Shown: piece by piece, positions 1 through 8,432 of the stretch
Position numbering within the stretch: the stretch's first letter is position 1
How the letters are laid out: every line of letters starts with the position of its first letter
Source: Spirosomataceae bacterium TFI 002
Lineage (GTDB): Bacteria; Bacteroidota; Bacteroidia; Cytophagales; Spirosomataceae
Assembly (NCBI GenBank): GCA_900230115.1
Contig: LT907983.1
Span: 3,425,001-3,489,000 of the forward strand
Direction: 5' to 3'
DNA: 64,000 nt
The notes under the pieces: generated by a model
What the model saw: the letters and a program-made list of their open reading frames with translations, nothing else
Databases searched by the model: none
What the model was told of the DNA's origin: nothing
Program-made: the position numbers and the translations under genes

Positions 1-741
1 GGAGCTACTGATGATTGGGAAAGCGGAAGTAAGATTCCAGGAGCGGTACAAATGGACATTAATGCAGATTTTAGCGATTTAACTACGGATTTGCCTCACA
101 TGCTACCGAGCGAAAATGAGTTTGAGCAAGCAGCACAGAAACTTGGTATTTCTAATAATTCAACTGTTGTTATATATGACCAAGTGGGCGTATATTCTAG
201 TCCTCGAGCTTGGTGGATGTTGAGAGCAATGGGCCATGATAAAGTCTATATCTTGGATGGTGGCATTCATGCATGGAAAGAGGAGGTAAATGAAACTGTT
301 CCTGCGAAGTGGGAATTAGGAGCGAAAGGTAATTTCAAAGCAAAAAGAAACGAAAGCTTAATATACGACTCTGCCAAAATGTTGGGTATAGTTGGCGATG
401 ATAAGGTATCTATTTGGGATGCTAGATCTCAAGGAAGGTTTGACGGGACATCACCTGAACCTAGGCCAGGTTTGCGTGGTGGTCATATTCCAGGATCACA
501 GTGTCTTCCATTTCAAGAAGTGCAGGCGGGCTATAAAATGAAATCAAAAGAAGAATTGAACGCTATTTTTGCTGCACCTGAGTTAAAGGATAAATCCCTA
601 GTTATGACTTGTGGCTCTGGAGTAACGGCTTCTATTATTGCCTTAGCTGCAGAAATAGCTGGCCATGAAAATGTTGCTGTTTATGATGGTAGCTGGGCAG
701 AGTGGGGGATGCCAAGTGAATTGCCCGTTGAGAAGAAATAG
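1..741 (+). CDS. 3-mercaptopyruvate/thiosulfate sulfurtransferase (5' end outside window)
   Basis: Two-domain rhodanese that moves sulfane sulfur from mercaptopyruvate or thiosulfate to an acceptor. The frame is open from base 1, and the first codons read into IPGAVQMDI, a conserved rhodanese segment, so the true start lies upstream of the window. The inactive first domain runs to about base 290. The second domain has GHIPGS and the active-site loop CGSGVTA near base 611. A CG[ST]GVT loop favours mercaptopyruvate over thiosulfate as donor, but substrate cannot be settled from motifs. 246 codons are visible of an expected 275-285. A hairpin follows the stop. Confidence 0.9.
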   Translation, partial: GATDDWESGSKIPGAVQMDINADFSDLTTDLPHMLPSENEFEQAAQKLGISNNSTVVIYDQVGVYSSPRAWWMLRAMGHDKVYILDGGIHAWKEEVNETVPAKWELGAKGNFKAKRNESLIYDSAKMLGIVGDDKVSIWDARSQGRFDGTSPEPRPGLRGGHIPGSQCLPFQEVQAGYKMKSKEELNAIFAAPELKDKSLVMTCGSGVTASIIALAAEIAGHENVAVYDGSWAEWGMPSELPVEKK

Positions 742-784
742 AAAAGTAATGATTGATTTGAATCGAACAATCAAAAACTTTTCT
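740..784 (+). terminator. Two-step hairpin after the sulfurtransferase gene
   Basis: AGAAAAGT (740-747) pairs with ACTTTTCT (777-784), and inside it TGATTG (750-755) pairs with CAATCA (768-773). There is no clean U-tract, so this may be a 3'-end stabilising structure rather than an intrinsic terminator. Confidence 0.35.
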
Positions 785-815
785 GAGTTAAAATAAATAC
801 GATAACCCGAAAGAA

Positions 816-1289
816 ATGACCCAATTAACCATCAATGGAAAACCACATGACATTAATGTGGACGAAAGTACCCCTTTGCTTTGGGTCATTAGAGAAACAG
901 TTGGGCTCACAGGAACCAAATTTGGCTGCGGAATGGCACAATGCGGTGCATGTATTATTCACCTTAATGGAGCACCAATAAGGTCGTGCGTAACACCCTT
1001 AAGTGCTGCCGCCAATCAAGAAATTACGACTATAGAAGGCTTAAGCACTGAAATGAATGCCATTCAAAATGCATGGATAGAGGAGCAAGTTCCTCAGTGC
1101 GGGTATTGTCAGTCTGGGCAAATAATGTCGGCAACGGCATTGCTGAAAGAGAATCCAAATCCTACAGATGATGATATAGCCAATGCCATGAATGGAAATA
1201 TATGTAGGTGTGGCATGTACGGCAGAATAAAAAAAGGAATACTAAGAGCTGCCGATAGTTTAAAAACAGCTAAATCCGATACAGTATGA
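816..1289 (+). CDS. (2Fe-2S)-binding small subunit of a molybdenum hydroxylase (IorA type)
   Basis: Electron-transfer subunit of a xanthine-oxidase-family enzyme. At 157 aa it has the usual length. An N-terminal plant-ferredoxin-type cluster is bound by Cys38, Cys43, Cys46 and Cys58 (CGMAQCGAC, then C58). A C-terminal four-helix domain binds the second cluster with Cys95, Cys98, Cys130 and Cys132 (QCGYCQSGQ, ICRCGMYGRI). It overlaps the large subunit by 4 bp (ATGA), so the two are translationally coupled. Such pairs are often named isoquinoline 1-oxidoreductase or aldehyde oxidoreductase; the natural substrate here is unknown. No FAD subunit is present, as is normal for the IorAB subtype. Confidence 0.93.
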   Translation: MTQLTINGKPHDINVDESTPLLWVIRETVGLTGTKFGCGMAQCGACIIHLNGAPIRSCVTPLSAAANQEITTIEGLSTEMNAIQNAWIEEQVPQCGYCQSGQIMSATALLKENPNPTDDDIANAMNGNICRCGMYGRIKKGILRAADSLKTAKSDTV

Positions 1290-3502
1290 AAAAATGGACA
1301 AGAAGAGCCTTTATCGGTACAGGAGTTTTAGTTGGAGGTGCGGCTATTTTTGGTGTTGCAATTCGTCCGGGAAATAGAGCAAGTAAGGTATCAGGTCTTT
1401 TGGTAAAAAATGGTGAAACACTTATTAATTTATGGATAAAAATAGGGGCTGATAATATTGTCACAGCCTATATACCGCATGCCGAAATGGGGCAAGGCGT
1501 ACATACATCGCTGGCAATGATGCTCGCCGACGAACTAGATGCTGATTGGTCAAAAGTTAAAATTGAAGAAGCTCCATCTCATAAGGAATATGCAACAGGA
1601 GGGGTGATCAGAGGTTTTGTAGGTGGAGATAAAGAGTATTCAGCTTTGATGCAAGAAACCATGAATGGTATTTTTAATACCATCGGTAAGGTAATGAACA
1701 TGGAGCTTACTGGTGGAAGCTCTTCAGTCAGGTTTACTGGTAAGTTTGTGATGAGGGTGGTAGGTGCAGCAGCCAAAGAAATGATTAAAAAGGCCGCCGC
1801 TCTAGAATGGAAAGTACCTATGTCGGAAATTGTAACCGTCAATAGTATGGTGAGCCACCCAGCATCTGAGAAGTTGGAGACATATGCGTATTTTGCTCCT
1901 AAAGCCGCTGAGCTAAAAATGCCCGTTCAGCCCAAATTAAAGAGTATTGCGGATTTTAAAATCATGGGTACTTCCCCACAGAGAAATGACATCCCTGCAA
2001 AAGTGAATGGTACGGCTCAGTACGGTCTTGATGTTAAGCTGCCGAACATGAAATATGCGACCATTAAAGCTTCCCCAGTATTTGGAAATAAGGTAAAGAA
2101 CATAGACGAAAGTGGACTTAGTAAAAGTGGTGAGTACCCCAAAGTGATCAACCTTGGCAATGCCGTTGCCATTGTTTCGGATGGATATTGGCTTGCAAAA
2201 CAAGCATTAGCACAACTCAAAATTGAATTTGAAAGTAGCCCAAGTGAGCAAATAAATACTGCTTCTTTATTCCAAAGTTTTGAGGGCATTTTAGATAATG
2301 AAGGGGAACACGAGATACACCATAAACAAGGAGATGTAAAAGCTGCCTTCGAAAATTCTGATGAACTTGTGGAAGCAACTTATAAAGTGCCTTTCTTGGC
2401 TCATGCGGCCATGGAGCCTATGAATTGCACAATTTGGTTGCAAGAAGATAAGTGTGAAGTATGGATTGGTTGCCAAAATCCGCTCGGGATTCAAAACGCT
2501 GTTGCAGATATTGTAGATATGGACATGGATGATGTACATGTGTATAACCAATATTTAGGAGGAGGTTTTGGAAGAAAATCCGAAACAGATATTGCAGAAC
2601 AAGCTGCACTCATAGCGAAGGAAATAGCATTTCCAGTAAAGCTCATATGGTCAAGAGAAGAGGACGTACAACAAGATAAATATAGAGAAGGTAGCTTGAG
2701 TAAGTTTCAAGCAACTTTAGACGAAAAAGGAAAAATCAAAGCTTGGAAGAATAGTTTTTTGTTCAAAAAACACCCTGAAGAAGCTTCTTTGTTATTCTAC
2801 GATATTGAAAATCAATACATCGCATACAGTAATCCCGAAACTCATATTCCATGGGGGAACTGGCGAAGTGTGGGGCATTCTACCCATGGCTTTTTTGTAG
2901 AGTCTTTCATGGATGAAATGGCTCATGCCGCAAAAAAAGATCCTTTGACTTTTAGAATGGATCACTTAGCCGCCATTCCAAGAGTACTTAAAGTTCTAGA
3001 ACTCATTGCCGAGAAATCGAATTGGGGTCAAGAGTTGCCTATGGGTAGTGGCAGGGGAGTTTCAGTAGTGGAGTCCTTTGGTAGTATCGTTGCGGAAGTA
3101 GCTCAAGTTAATGTTGCTGAAGACGGTACATTAAAAGTCGAAAAGGTAATCTGTGTTGCTGATGCTGGATTTGTAATTCATCCTGATGCTTTCACAGCTC
3201 AAATGGAAAGTGGGATTGTATTTGGACTTACGGCAGCACTTTATGGAGAAATTAGTATTGAAAAAGGAGCGGTGGTAGAAAGTAACTTTCATGATTACGA
3301 AATGCTACGAATGGTAGATTCTCCACAAATAGAAACACATATTATAAATAGTGGAGCAAACCTTGGCGGAGCTGGAGAACCAAGTACACCAGGAATTGCA
3401 CCAGCGGTTTGTAATGCAATTTTTGCTGCCACTGGCATTAGGGTAAGGGAATTGCCACTTAAAAACCAAGACTTGAGTAAGGAGAAGTGGGTAAGGGCTT
3501 AG
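1286..3502 (+). CDS. Molybdopterin-binding large subunit of a molybdenum hydroxylase (IorB type)
   Basis: Catalytic subunit of 738 aa that binds molybdopterin-cytosine-dinucleotide and hydroxylates an aldehyde or N-heterocycle. The N-terminus MKKWTRRAFIGTGVLVGGAA is a twin-arginine signal, which places the folded complex in the periplasm. The IorA partner has no signal and would be carried across with it. Typical IorB segments are visible: AEMGQGVHTSLAMM, the GGGFGRK loop near residue 427, and GGAGEPSTPGIAPAV near the C-terminus with the Glu expected to be catalytic. The start is fixed by the ATGA overlap with the small subunit. No maturation gene (xdhC, mobA) lies next to it. Confidence 0.93.
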   Translation: MKKWTRRAFIGTGVLVGGAAIFGVAIRPGNRASKVSGLLVKNGETLINLWIKIGADNIVTAYIPHAEMGQGVHTSLAMMLADELDADWSKVKIEEAPSHKEYATGGVIRGFVGGDKEYSALMQETMNGIFNTIGKVMNMELTGGSSSVRFTGKFVMRVVGAAAKEMIKKAAALEWKVPMSEIVTVNSMVSHPASEKLETYAYFAPKAAELKMPVQPKLKSIADFKIMGTSPQRNDIPAKVNGTAQYGLDVKLPNMKYATIKASPVFGNKVKNIDESGLSKSGEYPKVINLGNAVAIVSDGYWLAKQALAQLKIEFESSPSEQINTASLFQSFEGILDNEGEHEIHHKQGDVKAAFENSDELVEATYKVPFLAHAAMEPMNCTIWLQEDKCEVWIGCQNPLGIQNAVADIVDMDMDDVHVYNQYLGGGFGRKSETDIAEQAALIAKEIAFPVKLIWSREEDVQQDKYREGSLSKFQATLDEKGKIKAWKNSFLFKKHPEEASLLFYDIENQYIAYSNPETHIPWGNWRSVGHSTHGFFVESFMDEMAHAAKKDPLTFRMDHLAAIPRVLKVLELIAEKSNWGQELPMGSGRGVSVVESFGSIVAEVAQVNVAEDGTLKVEKVICVADAGFVIHPDAFTAQMESGIVFGLTAALYGEISIEKGAVVESNFHDYEMLRMVDSPQIETHIINSGANLGGAGEPSTPGIAPAVCNAIFAATGIRVRELPLKNQDLSKEKWVRA

Positions 3503-3541
3503 GGACGTTGTGGTCGATGCAAAGGGCGAAAGGAATAAAAA

Positions 3542-3569
3542 AAATCCGCAAAGCGAACTCTGCGGATTT
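3542..3569 (-). terminator. Terminator for the 3593-4099 lipoprotein gene
   Basis: Nine-base-pair stem AAATCCGCA (3542-3550) and TGCGGATTT (3561-3569) with a 10-nt loop. Read on the minus strand the stem is followed by a run of eight or more T, so it best serves the minus-strand gene; the plus-strand side has only three T. Confidence 0.75.
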
Positions 3570-3592
3570 ACAAATCCCCATTTGTATGTAAC

Positions 3593-4099
3593 CTAGTTGA
3601 GTAAGTTAATGTTACCTTGTCCTTTTGTAAGCACCATTGTTGTGTTATTGTCTCCTTTAGAAGTTACCTCAAACTTCACAAGAACACCTTTTTCATTCCA
3701 GCTTACTATTTCTACTTGTCCTCCAGTAATAACTCCTCCGGTATTTCCGCTGAGTGTAGTCTGAATCATCGAACCGAATACTTGAGTACTAGTTCCGCTC
3801 GTTTTTTCAACACATGGAAATGTGCCTGTATCACCCTTTTGAAAATTACTCAAATTGAGAGCAACTGTAGTGATTAAGGCAGTTCCTCCATCGGATGGTG
3901 TGCCATTTAAAGCAATAGAGAAAGATTTAAGAGCTGGATTAAATGCTCCAGCTGCAGTGTTAAAAGCAACACCTTTGCCAGCAACTTCGGCAGTAGCACT
4001 TCCCAGTGCAAGGTCTTTAATGGCTTCAACTCCTTCGTCCTTTGTACAAGAGAAATTTAAGAAAGCAAGTGTGATAATCAGGGATAAATAAAACTTCAT
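3593..4099 (-). CDS. Secreted lipoprotein of unknown function
   Basis: A 168-aa protein starting MKFYLSLIITLAFLNFSC, a short signal peptide ending in a lipobox, so it should be lipid-anchored at Cys18. The ATG at 4099 is preferred over an upstream ATG at 4243, because the extension would run through the promoter and palindrome and would bury the signal peptide. The mature part is a beta-rich domain with no catalytic motif that I recognise; it resembles small DUF-type Bacteroidota lipoproteins. It is divergent from the response-regulator gene, with 127 bp between the starts. It shares a promoter palindrome with the lipoprotein gene at 6603-7589. Confidence 0.8.
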   Translation of the reverse strand: MKFYLSLIITLAFLNFSCTKDEGVEAIKDLALGSATAEVAGKGVAFNTAAGAFNPALKSFSIALNGTPSDGGTALITTVALNLSNFQKGDTGTFPCVEKTSGTSTQVFGSMIQTTLSGNTGGVITGGQVEIVSWNEKGVLVKFEVTSKGDNNTTMVLTKGQGNINLLN

Positions 4100-4127
4100 G
4101 GTTATAAAATTTTGATTTTGTGAGATA

Positions 4128-4135
4128 CAAAATTG
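4128..4135 (-). promoter_or_regulatory. Candidate -7 element of the 3593-4099 gene
   Basis: Minus-strand CAATTTTG matches five of the six fixed bases of TAnnTTTG and ends 29 bp before the start codon. Its centre is 34 bp from the centre of the palindrome at 4156-4175. Confidence 0.4.
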
Positions 4136-4155
4136 AGCAAATAAGCCTTTCGAGA

Positions 4156-4175
4156 AATACGCATTTCTTCGTATT
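4156..4175. promoter_or_regulatory. 20-bp palindrome AATACG-N8-CGTATT in a divergent promoter
   Basis: A perfect 6-bp inverted repeat AATACG/CGTATT with an 8-bp centre, between the divergent lipoprotein and response-regulator genes. The full site AATACGCATTTCTTCGTATT agrees at 18 of 20 positions with the reverse strand of the site at 7642-7661. It is centred 34 bp from a -7-like box on each side, which is close to -42 from both predicted transcription starts. That is where an activator touching the RNA polymerase would bind. The likely binder is the LuxR-type regulator encoded at 4227-4868; this is inference. Confidence 0.65.
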
Positions 4176-4195
4176 CTTAAGGTATATTTAAAATC

Positions 4196-4203
4196 TATTT
4201 TTA
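4196..4203 (+). promoter_or_regulatory. Candidate -7 element of the response-regulator operon
   Basis: TATTTTTA matches TAnnTTTG at five of six fixed bases and lies 23 bp before the ATG at 4227. Its centre is 34 bp from the centre of the palindrome, mirroring the minus-strand arrangement. Confidence 0.4.
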
Positions 4204-4226
4204 CCCTATCAAAAACTATAGAATAG

Positions 4227-4868
4227 ATGATCAAAATAGCCATAGCAGAGGATAAGGCGGTTATTGCCGAAACACTTCAAGAAAAAATAGAATTGAATGT
4301 GGATTTTCGGGTGAAAATAATGGCAACGAATGGGAAAGACTTGCTTAATCAACTTGCCGATGCCCTTTTTGTAGATGTCGTGTTTATGGATATTAACATG
4401 CCGATTATGGACGGAATCCTTGCCACGGAGTATATTACTACCAATCATCCGCATATCAAGGTGATCATGTGTACCGTTTTTGACGATGAAGAAAACATCT
4501 TTAAAGCAATTCAGGCTGGAGCAAGTGGCTATATACTTAAGGATGAAAGTCCTGCTCGTATTCATCGATATATTTATGAAACCATTGATGGTGGTGCACC
4601 CATGAATCCACTTATTGCTCGCAAGGCACTTAAAATGATACGCACAGAGCCAATAGCGAAATCAAAAAAAGTAGACTACGGCTTGAGCGAACGAGAGATA
4701 GAACTTTTAGAACAGCTCTCCAAAGGAATCACCTATGAGCAAATCGGTGATAACTTGTTCATTAGTTACAGTACGGTCCGAACTCATTTTCAGAATATTT
4801 ATAAAAAAATGCAAGTTCACAATAAAATGGAAGCCGTAAATAAAGCAAAAAACGAAAACCTTATATAA
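4227..4868 (+). CDS. NarL/FixJ-type response regulator (LuxR HTH)
   Basis: A 213-aa DNA-binding response regulator. The receiver domain (about 1-120) has the acidic pair E8-D9, phospho-acceptor D55 in FMDINMP, and the conserved Lys in GYILKDES. The LuxR-type HTH occupies about 148-205 (LSEREIELLEQLSKG, then STVRTHFQNIYKKM). It lies 31 bp upstream of the TPR histidine kinase gene, and the two should form one operon and signalling pair. The palindrome 52 bp upstream of its start suits the dimeric binding of this family and suggests autoregulation together with control of the adjacent lipoprotein. Confidence 0.95.
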   Translation: MIKIAIAEDKAVIAETLQEKIELNVDFRVKIMATNGKDLLNQLADALFVDVVFMDINMPIMDGILATEYITTNHPHIKVIMCTVFDDEENIFKAIQAGASGYILKDESPARIHRYIYETIDGGAPMNPLIARKALKMIRTEPIAKSKKVDYGLSEREIELLEQLSKGITYEQIGDNLFISYSTVRTHFQNIYKKMQVHNKMEAVNKAKNENLI

Positions 4869-4899
4869 TCATCTTTTCTTTGAAAACCTCTTGACTTAT

Positions 4900-6600
4900 A
4901 TGAAAAAAGCCATTTTGCTTTTATTCTTTTGTAGCCTTTTTGCACGTGCTCAAGAAAGCCCAACGAAGTTTGTTGAGAACTTGAGGGTGCAGGAATTTAA
5001 TTCTATTGAGGAGTTAGATTCTACTTTCAATGTTTTTGAAAAACTCTCAATTCCTGAGGATTCTAAACTAGTAGCCGAAGCTAATTATATTTTTGGTAAA
5101 AGGTATTTCTCCAAAAGCGTTTTGGACAAGAGTATGGACTTGCTTTTGAAAGCAAAGGCCCAGTTGGTAAAACACAAAATGAACCGAGAACTTGCGGATA
5201 CTTTTCACTTTTTAGGGTTAAATGCGAATAAAACAGGGCAAAAAGAAAACGCCAAGAAGTATTTCGTGGAGTGTGAGAAATTGGCAATAGCTGTAAATGA
5301 TACTTTTAATATGATCAATGCCCTTCATGGCTTGGGTAGGTTAAACCAAATTGATTCATTGTATGTAGAAGCTGAGGATAAATATGAGAGGGCACTTCAG
5401 TTGGGCTTGAGTTCGAGAGATTCACTTAGTTTTTCTTACAGTTACGATTTTTTGAGCCAAATAATGGGAATTACAAATCGACCAGAGAAAGCACTTGATT
5501 ATCAATTGAAGGCTATGCGGATCAGAGAGTTTTTGGGAGATAAATATGCTTTGGCTATTTCTATAAATAATGTAGGTGAGGCTTACCGCTTACTAAATAA
5601 AGACAAGGAAGCAGAATTGTACTTCTTAAAAGCTTTGGACCTGTGTAAGACTATCGGTTTTAGAGATCTAGAATCATACATTTATACTATTCTTATTGAT
5701 TTTGCGAAAAAAAGAAAAGAGTATGACCTCGCACTTACTTATGCCGAAAAGCAAAAGGAACTTAGCGATAGTATTTTTTCAGATAACATGACAAAATCTC
5801 TTGCGGAGGTTCAAGGAAAGTATGAACTGGCAGAGAAAGAAAGGGTACTGGCAGAAAAAGAAATAGCCTATCAAAATCAGAAAATGCTAAGTCTCTTGGG
5901 CCTGTTGGCTTTGATTTTGGTCATTGGAATAGCATTTTACATTTTCAAACGAAAACAAGTTCAAAAGCGAATACTAGAGGCACAATCTATAGCAAAACTT
6001 GAAAAGGAACGTATCCGTATAGCTCGGGATCTTCATGATAACCTGGGGCCTGAGCTTGCCCATGTTAGCTCTAAACTTGATATGCTTTCTTACCAGCAAA
6101 AGGAGAGTGAAACAGGAAAACTAGCAAATCTTGCAAATGCAACACGTGCTGCCATGGATCAGTTGCGAGATACTATTTGGTCAATAAGGGGAGAAGAAAT
6201 TACACTTTCAGACTTCGCAGCCAAAGTGAGGGAATTTGCCCAAAAACGCTTGAATGATTACGGAATTGAGTTTCAAGAAGTATGTAGCAACGACGAGAAA
6301 ATTTTAGGTCCTAGTCAGGCATTGAACTTATATAGGGTATGTCAAGAAGCCATAAATAATGCTGCTAAATATGCGAACTCTCAAAAAGTCAGCTTAGAAA
6401 TGAGCTGCGGAGACAGTGTCAATATCACCATCAAAGACAATGGAGAGGGTTTTGACAAAGAGACAATCAAGCAAGGCTATGGGCTTCGTAACATGCAAGA
6501 AAGGGTAAGCGAACTTGGCGGGCAAATAGCTATTGATTCAAATAAAAATGGTACAGAAATAAAGATCTCTGTACCACTTCGTTTCATACTTGAAGGTTAG
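4900..6600 (+). CDS. TPR-containing sensor histidine kinase (HisKA_3)
   Basis: A 566-aa membrane kinase partnered with the regulator just upstream. The start is the ATG at 4900 (MKKAILLLFFCSLFARA, signal peptide) rather than a TTG three codons earlier. About 300 residues of TPR-like helical repeats should lie in the periplasm. One transmembrane helix follows at about 330-350, then the dimerisation helix with phospho-acceptor His379 in RDLHDNLGPELAHV. The C-terminal ATPase domain has EAINNAAKYA, DNGEGFD and GYGLRNMQERV. The HisKA_3 class normally pairs with NarL/FixJ regulators, as here. The signal sensed by the TPR region is unknown. Confidence 0.93.
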   Translation: MKKAILLLFFCSLFARAQESPTKFVENLRVQEFNSIEELDSTFNVFEKLSIPEDSKLVAEANYIFGKRYFSKSVLDKSMDLLLKAKAQLVKHKMNRELADTFHFLGLNANKTGQKENAKKYFVECEKLAIAVNDTFNMINALHGLGRLNQIDSLYVEAEDKYERALQLGLSSRDSLSFSYSYDFLSQIMGITNRPEKALDYQLKAMRIREFLGDKYALAISINNVGEAYRLLNKDKEAELYFLKALDLCKTIGFRDLESYIYTILIDFAKKRKEYDLALTYAEKQKELSDSIFSDNMTKSLAEVQGKYELAEKERVLAEKEIAYQNQKMLSLLGLLALILVIGIAFYIFKRKQVQKRILEAQSIAKLEKERIRIARDLHDNLGPELAHVSSKLDMLSYQQKESETGKLANLANATRAAMDQLRDTIWSIRGEEITLSDFAAKVREFAQKRLNDYGIEFQEVCSNDEKILGPSQALNLYRVCQEAINNAAKYANSQKVSLEMSCGDSVNITIKDNGEGFDKETIKQGYGLRNMQERVSELGGQIAIDSNKNGTEIKISVPLRFILEG

Positions 6601-6602
6601 AT

Positions 6603-7589
6603 TTAATTATATGTGAGGTCAATCTTCGTTTTAACGTTCACCACAATACCGCTTGAGGTGGCATTGGTATCTGTATCAATTCTGATCACCTTGTTGTCTG
6701 CATTATTAGTGTATTTATAATCGGTTACCGAGTTGCTGCTGTATTCATACACAATAGGATTGGTGATCTTCGCTGCTGTATTTAATTTAGATTGTGAAGG
6801 CAGTGTACTAGTTAGCTTACCGAGGTATCCTGTGGGGAAATTGGGCTCGGAAAGTGCAAGAGCATTATAGGCACTGGAAGCAGCATCACCATAAGTCCAT
6901 TCAAGTACCATATCTTCTTTTTCTAAGGCAGGACTATTTTTAAACACATAGCTTTTTCGCTCACTTTTAACAATTCCCTTGCTACCATAGGTGTATTCCA
7001 CCTCATAGCTTTTCAGATTGCTATCATACTTTTGTGCTATCACTTCTCCGTTGGAGTTGTAGAAATATGTGGTTTTGCTGGTTTCACCGCTTGCTGTGAT
7101 TAATACTTCATTGATGGTGTAGTCGCTGTTGAGCGTAGCGATGGCATTGTAGTTTTGATTTGCCTCAAAACCCTTGTAACTAACCTCTATTTTCTTTTCG
7201 GAATCTTTGTATACATAACTCGTGACTGCTTCTCCAGCTAAGCCTTCTGTTGTTGACTTTATTTCAGTAAATCTGTTGTAAGTATCGTAAGCGAAAGTAT
7301 TGGTGGTTTTAGTTGTCTTTCCTACTGCATTGCTTTCTATTGTTACTTTGTTGAGAAGGCAAGTAGGCTTTTCGTCGAAATATTTTGGCAAAAAATCTGG
7401 TCTTGTGGCGGTAGGCGGGTTGCTGGGTGGAGAAGTTGTTGGTGTACCAGTAGTTGGAGGTGTGGTTCCGGGTGTAGGTGGGTTTGGGTCTTCCTTGGGT
7501 TCCTGCTTTGGAATAACATCAGTACTGGTACATGCGGTAATACTTATAACTAGTACGATACCCCAAATCCAAAAGCTTTTCAATCTCAT
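6603..7589 (-). CDS. Lipoprotein with Pro/Thr-rich linker and YD-repeat-like domain
   Basis: A 328-aa protein with the signal peptide and lipobox MRLKSFWIWGIVLVISITAC. A stalk of about 40 residues rich in Pro and Thr (PPTTGTPTTSPPSNP) follows, then a beta-rich region with repeated units such as FAYDTYNRFTEI, YFYNSNGEVIAQKYD and VEYTYGSKG. These resemble RHS/YD or DUF4595-like repeats of Bacteroidota surface proteins. No enzyme motif is visible. It is convergent with the histidine kinase gene, the stops 2 bp apart, and its promoter carries the palindrome shared with the 3593-4099 lipoprotein. That makes it a likely target of the adjacent two-component system. Confidence 0.8.
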   Translation of the reverse strand: MRLKSFWIWGIVLVISITACTSTDVIPKQEPKEDPNPPTPGTTPPTTGTPTTSPPSNPPTATRPDFLPKYFDEKPTCLLNKVTIESNAVGKTTKTTNTFAYDTYNRFTEIKSTTEGLAGEAVTSYVYKDSEKKIEVSYKGFEANQNYNAIATLNSDYTINEVLITASGETSKTTYFYNSNGEVIAQKYDSNLKSYEVEYTYGSKGIVKSERKSYVFKNSPALEKEDMVLEWTYGDAASSAYNALALSEPNFPTGYLGKLTSTLPSQSKLNTAAKITNPIVYEYSSNSVTDYKYTNNADNKVIRIDTDTNATSSGIVVNVKTKIDLTYN

Positions 7590-7612
7590 TATGTAATTAG
7601 GTTTGTTTGAAG

Positions 7613-7620
7613 CAAAAATA
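7613..7620 (-). promoter_or_regulatory. -7 promoter element of the 6603-7589 gene
   Basis: Minus-strand TATTTTTG matches the Bacteroidota -7 consensus TAnnTTTG at all six fixed positions, 24 bp before the start codon. The palindrome centre is 35 bp further upstream, and there is no good -33 TTTG, which suits an activated promoter. Confidence 0.6.
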
Positions 7621-7641
7621 ATCTGAGAAGTACGTAATTGG

Positions 7642-7661
7642 AATACGCAGAAATCCGTATT
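7642..7661. promoter_or_regulatory. Second copy of the AATACG-N8-CGTATT palindrome
   Basis: The same 6-bp arms and 8-bp spacing as at 4156-4175. Read on the minus strand it is AATACGGATTTCTGCGTATT, differing from the first site only at positions 7 and 14. It lies 53 bp upstream of the lipoprotein start, against 57 bp at the first site. Confidence 0.65.
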
Positions 7662-7753
7662 TATTTCGAAAATATCAAACAGAAGTTCTGTTGTTGCTAT
7701 TTAATTTTTGTGTGTTAGTGCGAACGTAAATTCTTTTTTAGAACGTGTTTTTT

Positions 7754-8425
7754 TTACAAAATGACGCCGTCACCCATTTCTATTATTCTATCGGTTTTTT
7801 TTGCAAAATCTTCGTCGTGTGTTACAATGAGTAATGAGAGGTTTTGCTCATGGCTGAGTTTTCTAAATATGTTAAAAACGTTTTCAGCATTTTTACTATC
7901 CAGGTTTCCTGTAGGTTCGTCACCCATGATGATAATTGGGTTGTTAATGAGTGCTCTAGCAATGGAAGCCCTTTGTTTTTGTCCACCTGAAATTCGTGAG
8001 GCTTTTTTATGAGCTTCATTTGCAATACCAAGCATTTCTAGCTTTTCCATTGCGTTTTTTTCAATAGTCTCGTAGCTTTCTTTCCCAAGTTTAAGTGCGG
8101 GAAGCATCACGTTTTTGAGAACTGTAAACTCTGGAAGGAGATAGTGAAATTGGAACACGAACCCAATCTTTTCGTTTCTGACTCTTGCAAGTTCGGTTCT
8201 ATCAAGGTTCGACATTTTTTCACCGTCGAGGTATAGTTCTCCATCATAGTTAGTATCCATGGTGGAAAGAATATATAGCAATGTAGATTTTCCGCAGCCA
8301 GACTTACCCATAATGGATACGAACTCGCCACTTTGGAGCTGGAAAGAGATATTCTTTAAAACCTGAAATTTCACAGGTTCTAGAAAATACTTATTGATAT
8401 TTTTAGTTTCTAGAATTGGTTTCAT
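7754..8425 (-). CDS. ABC transporter ATP-binding protein (LolD/MacB type)
   Basis: A 223-aa nucleotide-binding subunit of an FtsX/MacB-superfamily exporter. It has Walker A GKSGCGKST (about 40-48), Q-loop FQFHYLLPEFTV, signature SGGQKQRASIARAL, Walker B IIMGDEPTG and the switch His in IVTHDE. It is the third gene of an adaptor-permease-ATPase operon, 7 bp behind the permease. In this family the ATPase drives a mechanotransmission cycle that releases lipoproteins or exports substrates from the outer face of the inner membrane. The substrate is not deducible. Confidence 0.95.
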   Translation of the reverse strand: MKPILETKNINKYFLEPVKFQVLKNISFQLQSGEFVSIMGKSGCGKSTLLYILSTMDTNYDGELYLDGEKMSNLDRTELARVRNEKIGFVFQFHYLLPEFTVLKNVMLPALKLGKESYETIEKNAMEKLEMLGIANEAHKKASRISGGQKQRASIARALINNPIIIMGDEPTGNLDSKNAENVFNIFRKLSHEQNLSLLIVTHDEDFAKKTDRIIEMGDGVIL

Positions 8426-8432
8426 ATCAAGT

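Noticed and set aside
7300-7596. 98-codon Gly/Val-rich frame opposite the lipoprotein gene
   Set aside because: It is the complement of the Pro/Thr linker of the lipoprotein and has no independent support.
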